From Mycobacterium sp. E2479 (GTDB taxonomy: Bacteria; Actinomycetota; Actinomycetes; Mycobacteriales; Mycobacteriaceae): 64,000 bases of DNA. Numbering within the stretch: the first letter of the stretch is position 1; every line of letters begins with the position of its first letter. This document shows positions 54,998 to 64,000 of the stretch, in pieces. The stretch spans positions 1-64,000 of the forward strand of contig NZ_LZJR01000073.1 of NCBI RefSeq assembly GCF_001667925.1, given 5' to 3'. The translations under genes and the position numbers were made by a program. The notes under the pieces were generated by a model. The model ran no database searches. It had not been told where the DNA came from and saw nothing but the letters and a program-made list of their open reading frames with translations.

Positions 54998-56236
54998 ATG
55001 ACCATCACAGTTGACGCGCCGAGTTGCCCGAGCGTCTTTGATGCCGGATTCCCGACGATCGACTATGAGCATTGCCAAAGCCTGGAAGAGGCACACACGA
55101 TCATCCGCCAGGTGCGGCAACAGGCGCCCATCGCCATCGGCCCCCATGGGCCGGAGTTTCTGACCTACGAACTGGTTCGAACCGTCCTGCGTGACCCGCG
55201 ATTCCGCGTACCCCAGGGCATGTTCCTGGCCTCGCAAGGCATCACCAGTGGCCCGCTGTGGGAGCGGGTCGCAACGAACCTGATCAGCCTTGACGGGCCC
55301 GCGCACCAGCGGCTGCGCCGCCTTGTATCCAAGGCCTTCACACCGCGAGCCACCGCGCGGCTGAGCACCACGATCGTCGAGGTGATCAACGAACTGGTGG
55401 ACGAACACAGCGCAACCGGGCGCTGCGACGTGGTCAGTGACATCGCCCGGCAATATCCGATCCCGATCATCTGTGCGCTTCTGGGCGCCCCGGCCGAGGA
55501 TTGGAAGCTGTTCTCGGAATGGACGGACGACATCTTCAAGGCCTTCAGCTGGGAGGTCGCCACGCATGAGCGGACCATCTTGGCGGCATGGGATGAGCTC
55601 GACGCCTACATCGACGACATGGTCGCTCAGCGCCGGCTCACGTTGACCGACGACCTGCTCTCGGATCTGATCCGCGCCGAGGATGACGGCGATCGCCTCA
55701 ACGCCGAAGAGCTGCGGATGCTGGTAGCGGGCCTGTTGATGGCCGGCACGGACACAACGCGCAACCAGTTGGCCGCCTCGGTGCAGGTGCTGTGCGATCA
55801 CCCCGACCAGTGGGCGCTGCTGGCCGAACGTCCCGAACTCGCGGCGAACGCCGTCGAAGAGACAATGCGCCATTCGCCGATCGCAGGCCTCACCCTCCGC
55901 GTTGCCCTCGAGGACGTCGAGATCGCCGGATTCATGATCCCGGCCGGCACGCTGGTGATCGCCAACACCGCCGCCGCAAACCGCGATCCCGCCGTCTACG
56001 ACGACCCCGACCGCCTGGACATCACCCGCGACGACCCCCTGCCGATGCAGACGTTCGGCGCCGGCATGCACTACTGCCTCGGTGCCAACCTGGCCCGACT
56101 GGAGCTCGCCGAAGCCCTGACGGTCATGGCGCGCCGCATGCCCAATGTCCGTCGCACCGGCCCCGCCCCGTGGAAGCCGCTCACCGCAATCAGCGGACCG
56201 GCTACGCTGCCAATCGAATTCGACGCGGGACGGTAG
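54998..56236 (+). CDS. Cytochrome P450 (family not assigned)
   Basis: A 412-residue P450: I-helix LMAGTDTTRNQ (about 248-258), ExxR in VEETMRHSPIAGLTLRVA, and haem loop FGAGMHYCLGANLAR with Cys360. ATG at 54998 with GGGGG upstream. The proximal AP-rich, TRFCP-less N-terminus and the short loop before the I helix differ from the preceding P450, so these are not recent duplicates. Gap of 116 bp from the upstream P450. It converges on mgtA (15 bp). Confidence 0.9.
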   Translation: MTITVDAPSCPSVFDAGFPTIDYEHCQSLEEAHTIIRQVRQQAPIAIGPHGPEFLTYELVRTVLRDPRFRVPQGMFLASQGITSGPLWERVATNLISLDGPAHQRLRRLVSKAFTPRATARLSTTIVEVINELVDEHSATGRCDVVSDIARQYPIPIICALLGAPAEDWKLFSEWTDDIFKAFSWEVATHERTILAAWDELDAYIDDMVAQRRLTLTDDLLSDLIRAEDDGDRLNAEELRMLVAGLLMAGTDTTRNQLAASVQVLCDHPDQWALLAERPELAANAVEETMRHSPIAGLTLRVALEDVEIAGFMIPAGTLVIANTAAANRDPAVYDDPDRLDITRDDPLPMQTFGAGMHYCLGANLARLELAEALTVMARRMPNVRRTGPAPWKPLTAISGPATLPIEFDAGR

Positions 56237-56251
56237 GCGCCGACCGCTCGT

Positions 56252-57406
56252 TCACTGGCCCTGCGCATACCGTCCGGCGATCACCTGCCGTCGAGCCGAC
56301 GGCGACAGCACCGCCTCGTAGTGGCCGAGCAGCTCGTCACAGATGACCGGCCAACTACGGCCGAGCACGCTGCGCCTGGCCGCCGGCGCGTAGCGATGGC
56401 GTTCGTCGATCAAATGGGTGACGGCCGCGGGCAGCCTCGCCTCGAACTCATCGACACCCAGCAACAAGCCGGTACGCCAGGGTGTGACGAGGTCACGCGG
56501 GCCGCCGGCGTCGGGGGCGATCACCGGCAACCCCGACGCCAGCGCTTCTTGCACGACCTGACAAAACGTCTCGTGCTCACCGGGATGCACGAACACGTCC
56601 ATGCTGGCGTACGCCGCGGCGAGTTCGTCGCCGTATAGCGCACCCGTGAAAACCGCTGTCGGCATTGCCGATCGCAGCTTGTTGCGGTCGACACCGTCGC
56701 CCACGATGACGAGCCGAACCGCGTCGTCGGCGGCAAGCCCGATGAGACGCTCGACGTGTTTCTCGGGTGCGAGGCGACCGACGAACCCGACGATGGGCTT
56801 GCCCTGCGGCGACCACCGTCGTCGCAGCGCCTCGCTACGCGCGGACGGGGCGAACCGCAGCACGTCGACACCGCGCGCCCATCGGTGCACCCGCGGAAAC
56901 CGATGAGCGACAAGCGCTTCCATGGTCACGCTGGACGGTGCCAGGGTACGGTCGGCGAGCCCGTGCAGATGACGAAACCACGCCCAGGCGGCCCGCGCGG
57001 TCATCGGAATGCCGTAGCTCGCCGCGAACCCAGGAACGTCGGTTTGGTACACCGCGACCGTCGGCACCCCCAGCCAGCGGGCCGCCCGCACCGCGCCATA
57101 GCCCAGCAGCGCCGGCGAAGCCAGATGCACCACATGGGGATCGAACCCGCGCAACACCTTCACCAGCCGGGGCGTGGGCACACCGAGCGGCAGGGTGCTC
57201 ACCTTGGGAAACATCCGGGACGGGACCCGGTGAACGCGGATCCCGTCGTAGATGCGATCCGCCCTGCGCTGGCCAGGAGGCGTGTCGGGCGCGATGACGA
57301 GGGCCTCGTGACCCGTCCGGCGCAGATGCTCGAGCACCCGGATCACCGAGTTGCTGACACCGTTGACCTCGGGGTAAAACGATTCCGCGACGATGGCAAC
57401 GCGCAC
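56252..57406 (-). CDS. mgtA: GDP-mannose-dependent alpha-mannosyltransferase MgtA
   Basis: A 384-residue GT4-family glycosyltransferase (Mtb Rv0557, formerly named PimB). N-terminal [20 protein letters not shown], the donor-binding [15 protein letters not shown] (about 205-220) and the GT4 motif with two Glu in [19 protein letters not shown] (split near 275-293) are visible. The Mtb enzyme transfers mannose from GDP-mannose to a glucuronosyl diacylglycerol in a lipomannan-like pathway. Downstream of Rv0556-like gene in the minus-strand men cluster. Confidence 0.92.
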   Translation of the reverse strand: MRVAIVAESFYPEVNGVSNSVIRVLEHLRRTGHEALVIAPDTPPGQRRADRIYDGIRVHRVPSRMFPKVSTLPLGVPTPRLVKVLRGFDPHVVHLASPALLGYGAVRAARWLGVPTVAVYQTDVPGFAASYGIPMTARAAWAWFRHLHGLADRTLAPSSVTMEALVAHRFPRVHRWARGVDVLRFAPSARSEALRRRWSPQGKPIVGFVGRLAPEKHVERLIGLAADDAVRLVIVGDGVDRNKLRSAMPTAVFTGALYGDELAAAYASMDVFVHPGEHETFCQVVQEALASGLPVIAPDAGGPRDLVTPWRTGLLLGVDEFEARLPAAVTHLIDERHRYAPAARRSVLGRSWPVICDELLGHYEAVLSPSARRQVIAGRYAQGQ

Positions 57407-57457
57407 GGCACCACCGTGTCAGTCTCGGCTGTCGATAAGGTTGCCTGCGGGCATACG

Positions 57458-58015
57458 TCACGCGAAATCTGCAGGTCCGGCGCTTTTAGCTACCTGGTTT
57501 TCGGCCGCGTCCGGCGGCACGTCGCGACGGTCGAGCCACTTGTCCAGCAGCGCCAGCGCGATCAGCATCGCCGCCCCGGCGAGCCAGCCGACCACCGCGA
57601 TGGATCCGGCGGGGATGATCGCCAGCCCGGCATTGCGATGCTGCACGCGCACCAGGTTCGGATCGTTCTTGTTGTACTCGACGTAGATCCGCATCCCGGT
57701 GGCCAAGTGGGACGGGTAGAGCACCCCGAGCTCGGGACGATAGGTGACCCGCTCGGGGGTGACGAATTCGATGGTCGAACGGCGCGGCCCGGCACTGAGC
57801 ACCTCCGCCTGAGCGACACCCATGTTGTGGCTGATCGCGATGTCGTCACGCCAGGCACCGGCCACCAGCAGCATGGATTGCAACGTGACCAGTCCGGCGA
57901 CGATCAGCACCGCGATTCTGGCCCACCGCAACGCAATCCTGGCACGGGTTTTCGGCGGTTCGTCACTACGACCATGAATCAGTAAGCGCAGCAGAACCTT
58001 TGCGGAGGTCACCAT
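57458..58015 (-). CDS. DUF3592-type membrane protein (Rv0556-like)
   Basis: 185 residues with two membrane helices (about 33-53 and 134-158) flanking a beta-rich outer domain with EFVTPERVTYRP and VYVEYNKNDPNLV-like segments, typical for DUF3592. ATG at 58015, 11 bp after the menD stop. Mtb Rv0556 has the same neighbours. Function unknown; a small envelope protein within the men-mgtA transcription unit. Confidence 0.85.
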   Translation of the reverse strand: MVTSAKVLLRLLIHGRSDEPPKTRARIALRWARIAVLIVAGLVTLQSMLLVAGAWRDDIAISHNMGVAQAEVLSAGPRRSTIEFVTPERVTYRPELGVLYPSHLATGMRIYVEYNKNDPNLVRVQHRNAGLAIIPAGSIAVVGWLAGAAMLIALALLDKWLDRRDVPPDAAENQVAKSAGPADFA

Positions 58016-58026
58016 CTATGTGCGCC

Positions 58027-59673
58027 TCATAGGGCGGCCTTGATGGCGGCGTGCAGCTGCCGCAGCGACGACCGGTCGGCCTTGACCTCCAGCACCCGCA
58101 TTCCGGACCCGGGTTCGTCGAGCGCCGTGGGCAATTCGCCGACCTCGATCTGGCGGCTCTCCACGTGGTAGGCCCGGCAGAGCGCGCCCACGTCGACGTC
58201 GTGCGGTGTGCCGAAGATCCGTTGCGAGACGTCGGAGAACCGGGGGTCGCCCTGTTCGAGCAACTCGAAGATGCCGCCGCCGTTGTCGTTGGATACGACG
58301 ATCGTCAGCCTGCGCGGGGTGGGCTCGGTGGGGCCGATGAGCAGCCCGGAACTGTCGTGCACGAACGTCAGGTCGCCGATCAGCGCAACGGTGCGCGCCG
58401 GGCTGTCCGGCCCGCCCGCGCGTTCGTGCGCCAGAGCCGCCCCGATGGCGGTGGAGACAGTTCCGTCGATGCCGGCGACGCCGCGGTTGGACCGCACCCG
58501 GATGTTGCGGGTGTCCAGGCCGACCAGCGCCGCGTCGCGGACCGGGTTGGATGCCCCGAGTACCAGCTGATCGCCGGGCACCAGCGCGTCGGCCACAGCC
58601 GCTGCGACGTGCAGGCCGGTGGTCAGCGGGTGCGCGTCGAGCTGGCTGCGCACGGCGGCCAGCGCGTGCCGGTTGGCCTCCGCGCAGCGATGCAGCCACG
58701 CCGGGTTCGGCGCTCCAGCGGTGACCGCCCGAGTCCCGGTGGCCTGCGAATTGCCCGAAACGTCCGGCCAGCGCGGCCCGGTGGTCAGTGCGAACACCGG
58801 CACCTGCGGGTCGGCCAGCAACGCCGATACCGGCCGGTGCAGGGTGGGGCGACCGAGCATGATCACCTGCTTGGGCCGCAGCAGGGGCAGCGCCAGTGGG
58901 TGCAACGGGTTGGCCGGGGCGGGCGCCGTCGGCTCGGCGACGGTCGGCAGCTGCGCCAGATTGGGCTGCACACCCGCGCCGTGACCCGCGATGACGACCG
59001 TGTCGGGGGACAGGTCGATCTTCAGCGGCTGGTCGAAGCTGACCGGCGGTGTGTAGGTCCACGGCCGCCCGCCCGGGCGGCCCTGCGGCGTCGCCGTTTG
59101 CGGGTCGGGGTCGGGCACCAGCGGCTCGCGCAGCGGGATGTCGAACTGCACGGGGCCGGCGTTGGCGGTACGGGAACCGGTGGCGGCCACCAGCACCCGG
59201 CACGTGGCCGATCGCCAGGTGGCGTTCGCCGAATCCAGCCGCTCGGGGGCGTCCTCGGCCAGGCCCAGGCTGATAGTGGCCCGCACCTGCGTTCCGAAGT
59301 AGCCCAGCTGCTCCATCGTCTGGTTGGCGCCGGTGCCCAGCAACTCGTAGGGCCGGTTGGCCGACAGCACGATCAGCGGCACCCTGGCGTAGTTGGCCTC
59401 GATCACCGCCGGGCCCAGGTTGGCGACGGCCGTGCCCGACGTCATCGCGACGCAAACCGGCGCGCCGGCCGCGATGGCCAGGCCGATGGCCAGATAGCCG
59501 GCGGTGCGCTCGTCGATGCGGACGTGCAGGCGGATGCGACCGGACCGGTCGGCGTCCTGCAAAGCGAAAGCCAGCGGGGCGTTCCGCGACCCCGGGCAAA
59601 GCACCACGTCGCGGACACCGCCGCGAATCAGCTCGTCAACGACGACGCGAGCCTGTGTCGTCGAGGGGTTCAC
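58027..59673 (-). CDS. menD: SEPHCHC synthase MenD
   Basis: A 548-residue thiamine-diphosphate enzyme (Mtb Rv0555) that condenses isochorismate and 2-oxoglutarate in menaquinone biosynthesis. N-terminal pyrimidine-binding domain with [19 protein letters not shown] (17-35) and a C-terminal diphosphate-binding motif [13 protein letters not shown] through [11 protein letters not shown] (about 432-465). GTG start at 59673. bpoC lies upstream by 92 bp with a strong GC hairpin between. Confidence 0.95.
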   Translation of the reverse strand: MNPSTTQARVVVDELIRGGVRDVVLCPGSRNAPLAFALQDADRSGRIRLHVRIDERTAGYLAIGLAIAAGAPVCVAMTSGTAVANLGPAVIEANYARVPLIVLSANRPYELLGTGANQTMEQLGYFGTQVRATISLGLAEDAPERLDSANATWRSATCRVLVAATGSRTANAGPVQFDIPLREPLVPDPDPQTATPQGRPGGRPWTYTPPVSFDQPLKIDLSPDTVVIAGHGAGVQPNLAQLPTVAEPTAPAPANPLHPLALPLLRPKQVIMLGRPTLHRPVSALLADPQVPVFALTTGPRWPDVSGNSQATGTRAVTAGAPNPAWLHRCAEANRHALAAVRSQLDAHPLTTGLHVAAAVADALVPGDQLVLGASNPVRDAALVGLDTRNIRVRSNRGVAGIDGTVSTAIGAALAHERAGGPDSPARTVALIGDLTFVHDSSGLLIGPTEPTPRRLTIVVSNDNGGGIFELLEQGDPRFSDVSQRIFGTPHDVDVGALCRAYHVESRQIEVGELPTALDEPGSGMRVLEVKADRSSLRQLHAAIKAAL

Positions 59674-59704
59674 TCCTACAGGGTGTCACAGCCCGCTGAC
59701 GATG

Positions 59705-59723
59705 CCCGCCGCGCTGCGGCGGG
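59705..59723 (-). promoter_or_regulatory. GC-rich hairpin between bpoC and menD
   Basis: CCCGCCGC-GCT-GCGGCGGG is a perfect 8-bp stem with a 3-nt loop, in the only sizeable gap of the Rv0552-menC-bpoC-menD row. Without a following U-run it may be a weak terminator, a processing site or an RNA-stability element that sets menD expression apart. Confidence 0.45.
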
Positions 59724-59765
59724 ATGAGGAAGCGGGCCATCCGACAGCAGCTCGAGGAGGCGCAC

Positions 59766-60554
59766 TCAGCCCTTGGCGTCGCCGAAGAACTTGAGCATGG
59801 CCGCGTTGACGGCGTCCGGCCGCTCGAAGAACCCGAGATGACCGGCGTCTGGTATCTCCACATAACGGCCATTGGGCAGCGCGTCCGCCACCTCGCGGCC
59901 CATATGCGGCGGGGTCAGCACGTCGTCGGAGAAGCCGATCACCAGCACCGGGGTCGCGATGCTGCGGTAGGCGGTCAAGCGGCTGGTGTACGGCGCGATG
60001 TCGAGCTGCGCCCGGGTGCCCGGGGTGGGCTTCAGCGGCCAGGTGGAGAACATCGCGATCCAGTCGGCGACCGCGGTGTCATCGTTGAGCGTTTTGCGGG
60101 AAAAGTTTTCCAGCAGGCGGATTTTGGCGTCGTAGGCGGCCGGCATCTCGACACCGGTGTCGGACAGCTCCGCCTCGGCGTCGCGGAAGAACTGCCGGGC
60201 CCGGTCCATGCGGCCGCGGGTGCCCATCAGCACCGCCGAGCTGACCAGCTCGGGCCGGGCGAGCATGAGCTCCTGGGCGATGAACGCACCCATCGACATC
60301 CCGACGATGCGGGCCGGGGCCGCATTCAGGCCCTCGATCAGCGCCGCGGTGTCGGCGACCATGGTCTCCGTCGAGAATCCCTGGGCGTTCTCCGTGGCGC
60401 CGACTCCGCGATTGTCGAAGGTGATGACCCGGTAGCCGGCCGCCAAAAACGCGGGGACTTGATAGGGGTGCCAGGTCCGTCCGGCACCGCCGTGGCCGGC
60501 GATAAATACCACGGGCTCACCGGAGCCGCGGTCGTCGTAAGCCAGGTTGATCAC
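59766..60554 (-). CDS. bpoC: Alpha/beta hydrolase BpoC (peroxidase-like)
   Basis: 262 residues from the GTG at 60554, which overlaps the menC stop as GTGA and matches the recalled Mtb Rv0554 length and N-terminus (MINLAYDD). Nucleophile elbow VGMSMGAFIAQ with Ser87, acid in GFSDDVLTPP (about 207) and His in AGHLGFFERP (about 240). Annotated as a bromoperoxidase-type hydrolase; its place between menC and menD suggests it could instead serve as the MenH-like (SHCHC synthase) step, which is an inference from context. Confidence 0.92.
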   Translation of the reverse strand: MINLAYDDRGSGEPVVFIAGHGGAGRTWHPYQVPAFLAAGYRVITFDNRGVGATENAQGFSTETMVADTAALIEGLNAAPARIVGMSMGAFIAQELMLARPELVSSAVLMGTRGRMDRARQFFRDAEAELSDTGVEMPAAYDAKIRLLENFSRKTLNDDTAVADWIAMFSTWPLKPTPGTRAQLDIAPYTSRLTAYRSIATPVLVIGFSDDVLTPPHMGREVADALPNGRYVEIPDAGHLGFFERPDAVNAAMLKFFGDAKG

Positions 60555-61531
60555 CCGGACGACGGTACAAGCAACCGGTGGCACGCCTTGACCCGGTCGA
60601 TCCACCACTGTCGCCGGTCCGGCGCCGCCCGCAGCGCCCGCAGCCGCTCCGGGTCGGGCGTGACCGGTCCCACCGGCAGGGCGCCGTCGACGGGCGCGGC
60701 GGTCTCGGCGACGTCGTCGACGAACAGCCCGCCGGTGCCCAGGCCGCAGGCGTGCCGAAGTTGCGGCAGGGCCGCCGCGGCGCTCAGGCCGGCGCCGATT
60801 CCGACCGCCGAATCCAGCGCGCTGGAGACCACGACCGGGATGTCGAGCTGCGCGGCGATGTCGAGCATGGCCGAAATCCCGCCCAGCGGAGCGACTTTGA
60901 GCACCGCGATGTCGGCGGCGTGCGCGCGGACCACGGCCAGCGGGTCGTCGGCCTTGCGGATGCTCTCGTCGGCGGCGATCGGCACGTCTGGCATATCCGG
61001 ACGCCGGCGCAGCTCCGCGAGCTCGTCGACGCGCGCGCAGGGCTGTTCGAGGTATTCCAGCGGCCCGTCGGCCGTCAGCGCGGTCGCGGCCCGCACCGCC
61101 TCCTCGACGCTCCAGCCGCCGTTGGCGTCCACCCGCACGGTCGGGACCAGTTCGCGCACCGCGTTGACCCGTGCGACGTCGTCGGCCAGCGTCTGCCCTG
61201 GCTCGGCCACCTTCACCTTGGCCGTGCCGGCGCCGGGAAAGCGGGCCAGCACCTCGCTCACCTGTGCGGCGGGGACGGCCGGCACCGTCGCGTTGATCGG
61301 GACGCGGTCGCGCCGGGTCGGCGGCGGCTTTCGGTAGGCGGATTCGATACCCGACGCCAGCCAGTGCGCGGCCTCGCGCGGCTCGTATTCGACGAAGGCC
61401 CCGAATTCGCCCCAGCCGGCCGGGCCGTCGATCAGCGCCACCTCGCGAGTGGTGATGCCGCGGAAGCGCACCCGCATCGGAAGCGCCACCACATGCAGGC
61501 GGTCGAGCAGGTCCTCGAGGGTCGGCGTCAC
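60551..61531 (-). CDS. menC: o-Succinylbenzoate synthase MenC
   Basis: 326 residues from the GTG at 61531, overlapping the amidohydrolase stop (GTGA); length as recalled for Mtb Rv0553. Enolase-superfamily barrel: catalytic KxK in AKVKVAE (Lys105, Lys107), metal ligands in VRVDANGGW, EYLEQP and IAADESIRK, and the second base Lys in IAVLKVAPLGG. It dehydrates SHCHC to o-succinylbenzoate in menaquinone synthesis. An upstream frame extension is antisense-like and was rejected. Confidence 0.95.
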   Translation of the reverse strand: MTPTLEDLLDRLHVVALPMRVRFRGITTREVALIDGPAGWGEFGAFVEYEPREAAHWLASGIESAYRKPPPTRRDRVPINATVPAVPAAQVSEVLARFPGAGTAKVKVAEPGQTLADDVARVNAVRELVPTVRVDANGGWSVEEAVRAATALTADGPLEYLEQPCARVDELAELRRRPDMPDVPIAADESIRKADDPLAVVRAHAADIAVLKVAPLGGISAMLDIAAQLDIPVVVSSALDSAVGIGAGLSAAAALPQLRHACGLGTGGLFVDDVAETAAPVDGALPVGPVTPDPERLRALRAAPDRRQWWIDRVKACHRLLVPSSG

Positions 61532-63132
61532 GCGCCGTGGACCTGGCGGCCCGCCAGATACGTCGCCCGCACCTCGAGGTCGGCGATCTTTTCGGGCGGC
61601 ACGGTTCGCGGGTCGGCAGACAGCACCACCAGGTCGGCGTACTTGCCGACCTCCAGCGAGCCGACGACGTCGTCGGAGAACAACTGCCAGGCCGCGTCGA
61701 TGGTCTGCGCGCGGACCGCCTGCTCCACGGTCAGGCGTTCCTCGGGTCCGAGCACCCGGCCGCTCGGGGCCGTGCGCGTCACGGCCACGCTGATGTTGCG
61801 CAGCGGTTCTTCGGGCGTGACGGGCGGGTCGTTGTGCAAGGAGATGCGCATCCCGGTGGCCACCGCGGATCCGGCTGGCATCCAACGGGTTCCGCGCTGC
61901 TCGCCAAAGAGGCCGTCGACGATGACGTCACCCCAGTAGTGGATCTGATCGACGAAGATGCTGCAGGTCACCCCGAGGTCGTGGGCGCGCCGCAGCTGCT
62001 CGGGCCGGATGGCGCCGACGTGCTCGAGCCGCAGCCGATGGTCGTCGCGCGGATGGCGGCGCAACGCCTCTTCGTACACGTCGAGGATGGTGTCCACGCC
62101 CGCGTCGCCCTGCACGTGGCAGGCCATCGGCCAGCCCAGCGGAAAGTACGCGCCGACGATCTCGTGCAGCTGCTCGGCGGTGTAGTTGGCGCAGCCGCAG
62201 GAGCCCGGCGCGACGCCGATGATCCGGGTGGCCTCGGTGTCCAGGTAGGGAAACGACAGGTCGATGTTGCCGATCCAGGGCGAGCCGTCGACCCAGATTT
62301 TGATGCCGACCTGCCGCAGGATGTCGTCACCTTGTCCGGGTGTGGCGGCGGTGGACATCTGCGGGTTGGAGATCTCGTAGGTGCGCAGCCGCACCGTGAG
62401 GCGCTCGCGCAGCTGCTCGACCACCGGCCGGAAATTCGGGTCGAAGGCCATTTCCGAGCAGGTGGTCAGGCCGGCGCGGTTGAGCCGGGCGCACTCGGCG
62501 AGCAGCATCTGCGGGTAGTCGGCGAAGTCGATGGCCCCGCCCAGCAGCGGGAACACCGCGCCGGTTTCCTCGGCGGTGCCGTCGAGTTCACCGTTGGCGT
62601 CGCGGCCGTACCTGGCGCCCTTGGGGTCTGGGGTATCGCGGTTGAGCCCATGCACCTTGGCGGCGCGTGAATTGAAGTAGGCCTTGTGCCCCGAATTGTG
62701 GATGATCACCAGCGGGCTGTCGGGCGCGATGCCATCCAGCCAGCTCAGCGTGGGTTCCGGAAGCCCGCGCTGCAGCAGCGGGTCCCAGCCGTTGAGGAAG
62801 GCGCCGTCGGAGCCTCGCCGGGCGACCTCGGAGTGGATCGCCGCGACGACGTCGTCCGCCCTGCGCATGGTGACGGGCCGGATGTCGACGAGGCGGTCCG
62901 ACAGCGCGACGGCCTCCATCAGCGGATGCCCGTGCGCCTCAACGAATCCCGGCATGACACAGCCGTCGCCGACATCGACGGTCCGGGTGCCGGGGCCGGC
63001 GAATTCGGCGACCTCGGGGGCGTCGCCGACGGCGATGATCCTGCCGTCGGCGACGGCGGGCGCCTCGGCCGTGGGCCGCGCCTCGTCGACGGTCAGGATG
63101 TTTCCGGTAACGACGAGATCTGCATCGGCCAT
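61528..63132 (-). CDS. Amidohydrolase (Rv0552-like)
   Basis: 534 residues, same as recalled for Mtb Rv0552, from the ATG at 63132. YtcJ-type metal-dependent amidohydrolase: DVGDGCVMPGFVEAHGHPLM carries the first His pair (about 67 and 69), HNSGHKAYFN and CHVQGDAGVDTILDVYEEA contain further metal-site His and Asp residues, HNDPPVTPEEPL lies near the C-terminus. Likely cleaves an amide or formamide; physiological substrate unknown. Heads the operon with menC, bpoC, menD, the DUF3592 gene and mgtA. A TACGAT box 8 nt before the ATG suggests a leaderless start. Confidence 0.9.
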   Translation of the reverse strand: MADADLVVTGNILTVDEARPTAEAPAVADGRIIAVGDAPEVAEFAGPGTRTVDVGDGCVMPGFVEAHGHPLMEAVALSDRLVDIRPVTMRRADDVVAAIHSEVARRGSDGAFLNGWDPLLQRGLPEPTLSWLDGIAPDSPLVIIHNSGHKAYFNSRAAKVHGLNRDTPDPKGARYGRDANGELDGTAEETGAVFPLLGGAIDFADYPQMLLAECARLNRAGLTTCSEMAFDPNFRPVVEQLRERLTVRLRTYEISNPQMSTAATPGQGDDILRQVGIKIWVDGSPWIGNIDLSFPYLDTEATRIIGVAPGSCGCANYTAEQLHEIVGAYFPLGWPMACHVQGDAGVDTILDVYEEALRRHPRDDHRLRLEHVGAIRPEQLRRAHDLGVTCSIFVDQIHYWGDVIVDGLFGEQRGTRWMPAGSAVATGMRISLHNDPPVTPEEPLRNISVAVTRTAPSGRVLGPEERLTVEQAVRAQTIDAAWQLFSDDVVGSLEVGKYADLVVLSADPRTVPPEKIADLEVRATYLAGRQVHGA

Positions 63133-63140
63133 GGGGAGGA

Positions 63141-63146
63141 ATCGTA
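63141..63146 (-). promoter_or_regulatory. Putative -10 box of the Rv0552-menC-bpoC-menD unit (leaderless)
   Basis: TACGAT on the minus strand matches TANNNT and ends 8 nt before the ATG at 63132. The gap (TCCTCCCC) has no ribosome-binding site, which fits a leaderless transcript. Confidence 0.5.
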
Positions 63147-63261
63147 CTGATTGCCGGTGTCCAACAGGGTGCGCCTGTCCCAAATTGCAACACGTTCTAG
63201 TCTTGCTCATGAGTCGCGTCGGCGACGATGCTACAGCGATGTGATGAGGAGGAGCGGCGCC

Positions 63262-64000
63262 ATGACGGCCGACCAGTTGCGCACCCCGACCCATAACGGC
63301 CACCTGCTCGTGGGGGCGCTCAAGCGCCACAAGTCCAAGCCGGTGCTGTTGCTCGGCGACACCACGCTCACCGGTGGTCAGATGGCCGAGCGGATCAGCC
63401 AGTACATCCAGGCGTTCGAGGCGCTGGGCGCGGGCACCGGCGTCGCGGTGGGGCTGCTGTCGCTCAACCGCCCCGAGGTGCTGTTGATCATCGGTGCCGG
63501 ACAGATCCGGGGTTACCGGCGTACCGCCCTGCATCCGCTGGGCTCCCTCGACGACCACGCCTACGTGCTGTCCGACGCCGGCATCAGTTCGCTGATCATC
63601 GACCCCAACCCGATGTTCGTCGAGCGGGCGCTGGCGCTGCTCGAGAAGGTGCCCGGGCTCAAGCAGATCCTCACCATCGGTCCGGTGCCCGAGGCACTCG
63701 GCGGCGTGGCGGTGGACCTGGCCGCCGAGGCGGCCAAATACGACCCGCAGCCGCTCGAGGCCGCCGAGCTGCCGCCGGATCAGGTCATCGGCCTGACCTA
63801 CACCGGCGGCACCACCGGCAAGCCCAAGGGCGTGATGGGCACCGCGGCGTCGATCTCCTCGATGACCCAGATCCAGCTCTCGGAGTGGGAGTGGCCGGAG
63901 GAACCGCGGTTCTTGATGATCACCCCGCTCTCGCACGCCGGCGCCGCGTACTTCCTGCCGACGCTGATCAAGGGCGGCGAGATGCATGTGCTGCCCAAGT
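63262..64000 (+). CDS. fadD8: Fatty-acyl-CoA/AMP ligase FadD8 (5' part, truncated by window end)
   Basis: The first 246 residues of an acyl-adenylate-forming enzyme; the window ends before the adenylation core is complete. The AMP-binding P-loop motif YTGGTTGKPKGVMG is visible (about 181-194), as is LMITPLSHAGAAYFLP. ATG at 63262 with AGGAGGAG upstream. Divergent from the Rv0552-like gene, as in Mtb (Rv0551c). Expected to activate a fatty acid to acyl-AMP and then acyl-CoA. Confidence 0.88.
   Translation, partial: MTADQLRTPTHNGHLLVGALKRHKSKPVLLLGDTTLTGGQMAERISQYIQAFEALGAGTGVAVGLLSLNRPEVLLIIGAGQIRGYRRTALHPLGSLDDHAYVLSDAGISSLIIDPNPMFVERALALLEKVPGLKQILTIGPVPEALGGVAVDLAAEAAKYDPQPLEAAELPPDQVIGLTYTGGTTGKPKGVMGTAASISSMTQIQLSEWEWPEEPRFLMITPLSHAGAAYFLPTLIKGGEMHVLPK

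Noticed and set aside
58051..59727. Long antisense open frame over menD
   Set aside because: Typical antisense shadow of a high-GC gene; menD motifs are clear on the other strand.
1..64000. CRISPR array, insertion sequence, or intact prophage
   Set aside because: No regularly spaced repeats, transposase, integrase or phage structural genes were seen.

Overview
The window is high-GC mycobacterial DNA, almost certainly from a non-tuberculous Mycobacterium. Much of it matches, in inverted orientation, the M. tuberculosis (Mtb) stretch Rv0551c to Rv0594. Gene identities rest on reading the proteins and on recalled family knowledge; no database search was run. Several starts were moved inward because ATGA/GTGA overlaps, a Shine-Dalgarno sequence, a leaderless -10 box or the recalled length of the Mtb orthologue support them.

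Layout. (1) 1-10.9 kb: a complete mce2-type lipid importer operon on the minus strand, mce2R-yrbE2A-yrbE2B-mce2A-B-C-D-E-F, with a perfect GntR/FadR-like operator palindrome upstream of mce2R. (2) 10.9-18.6 kb: an intact LCM-type methyltransferase and a decayed copy of it, a large membrane protein with a pseudokinase-like middle (Rv0585c-like), a GH92 mannosidase (Rv0584-like) and the lipoprotein LpqN. (3) 18.6-33.3 kb: a region that differs from Mtb. It holds the Leloir genes galT-galK, a FUSC transporter-like protein, a CYP125-family P450, an alpha/beta hydrolase, a NYN-LOTUS protein, an amidase, and a cell-envelope module of two lipoproteins, one membrane protein and a ~780-residue helical, possibly type-VII-related protein.

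(4) 33.6-45 kb: an Rv0567-like O-methyltransferase, then a 1.27-kb low-GC insert bounded by 41-bp direct repeats, one of them inside tRNA-Tyr, so a likely remnant integration site. It carries a 46-residue lipopeptide gene. Then yajQ, a Baeyer-Villiger monooxygenase, gpsA, a SulP transporter, a small XRE protein, htpX, grcC1 and menJ. (5) 45-46.1 kb: a DUF732 secreted protein and menG. (6) 46.2-56.2 kb: a 10-kb block absent between these neighbours in Mtb, with an SDR, two tandem giant cyclase-ATPase-TPR-like sensors and two P450s. (7) 56.2-64 kb: mgtA, a DUF3592-like protein, menD, bpoC, menC, an amidohydrolase and the 5' part of fadD8.

Functional themes are lipid and steroid uptake and oxidation (mce2, three P450s, BVMO, fadD8), menaquinone synthesis and tailoring (menD, menC, menG, menJ, grcC1), and envelope glycan and lipid metabolism (mgtA, GH92, galTK). 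Several genes have a TANNNT -10 box only 7-8 nt before the start codon, the arrangement of leaderless mycobacterial transcripts. No rRNA, CRISPR or insertion sequence was seen.
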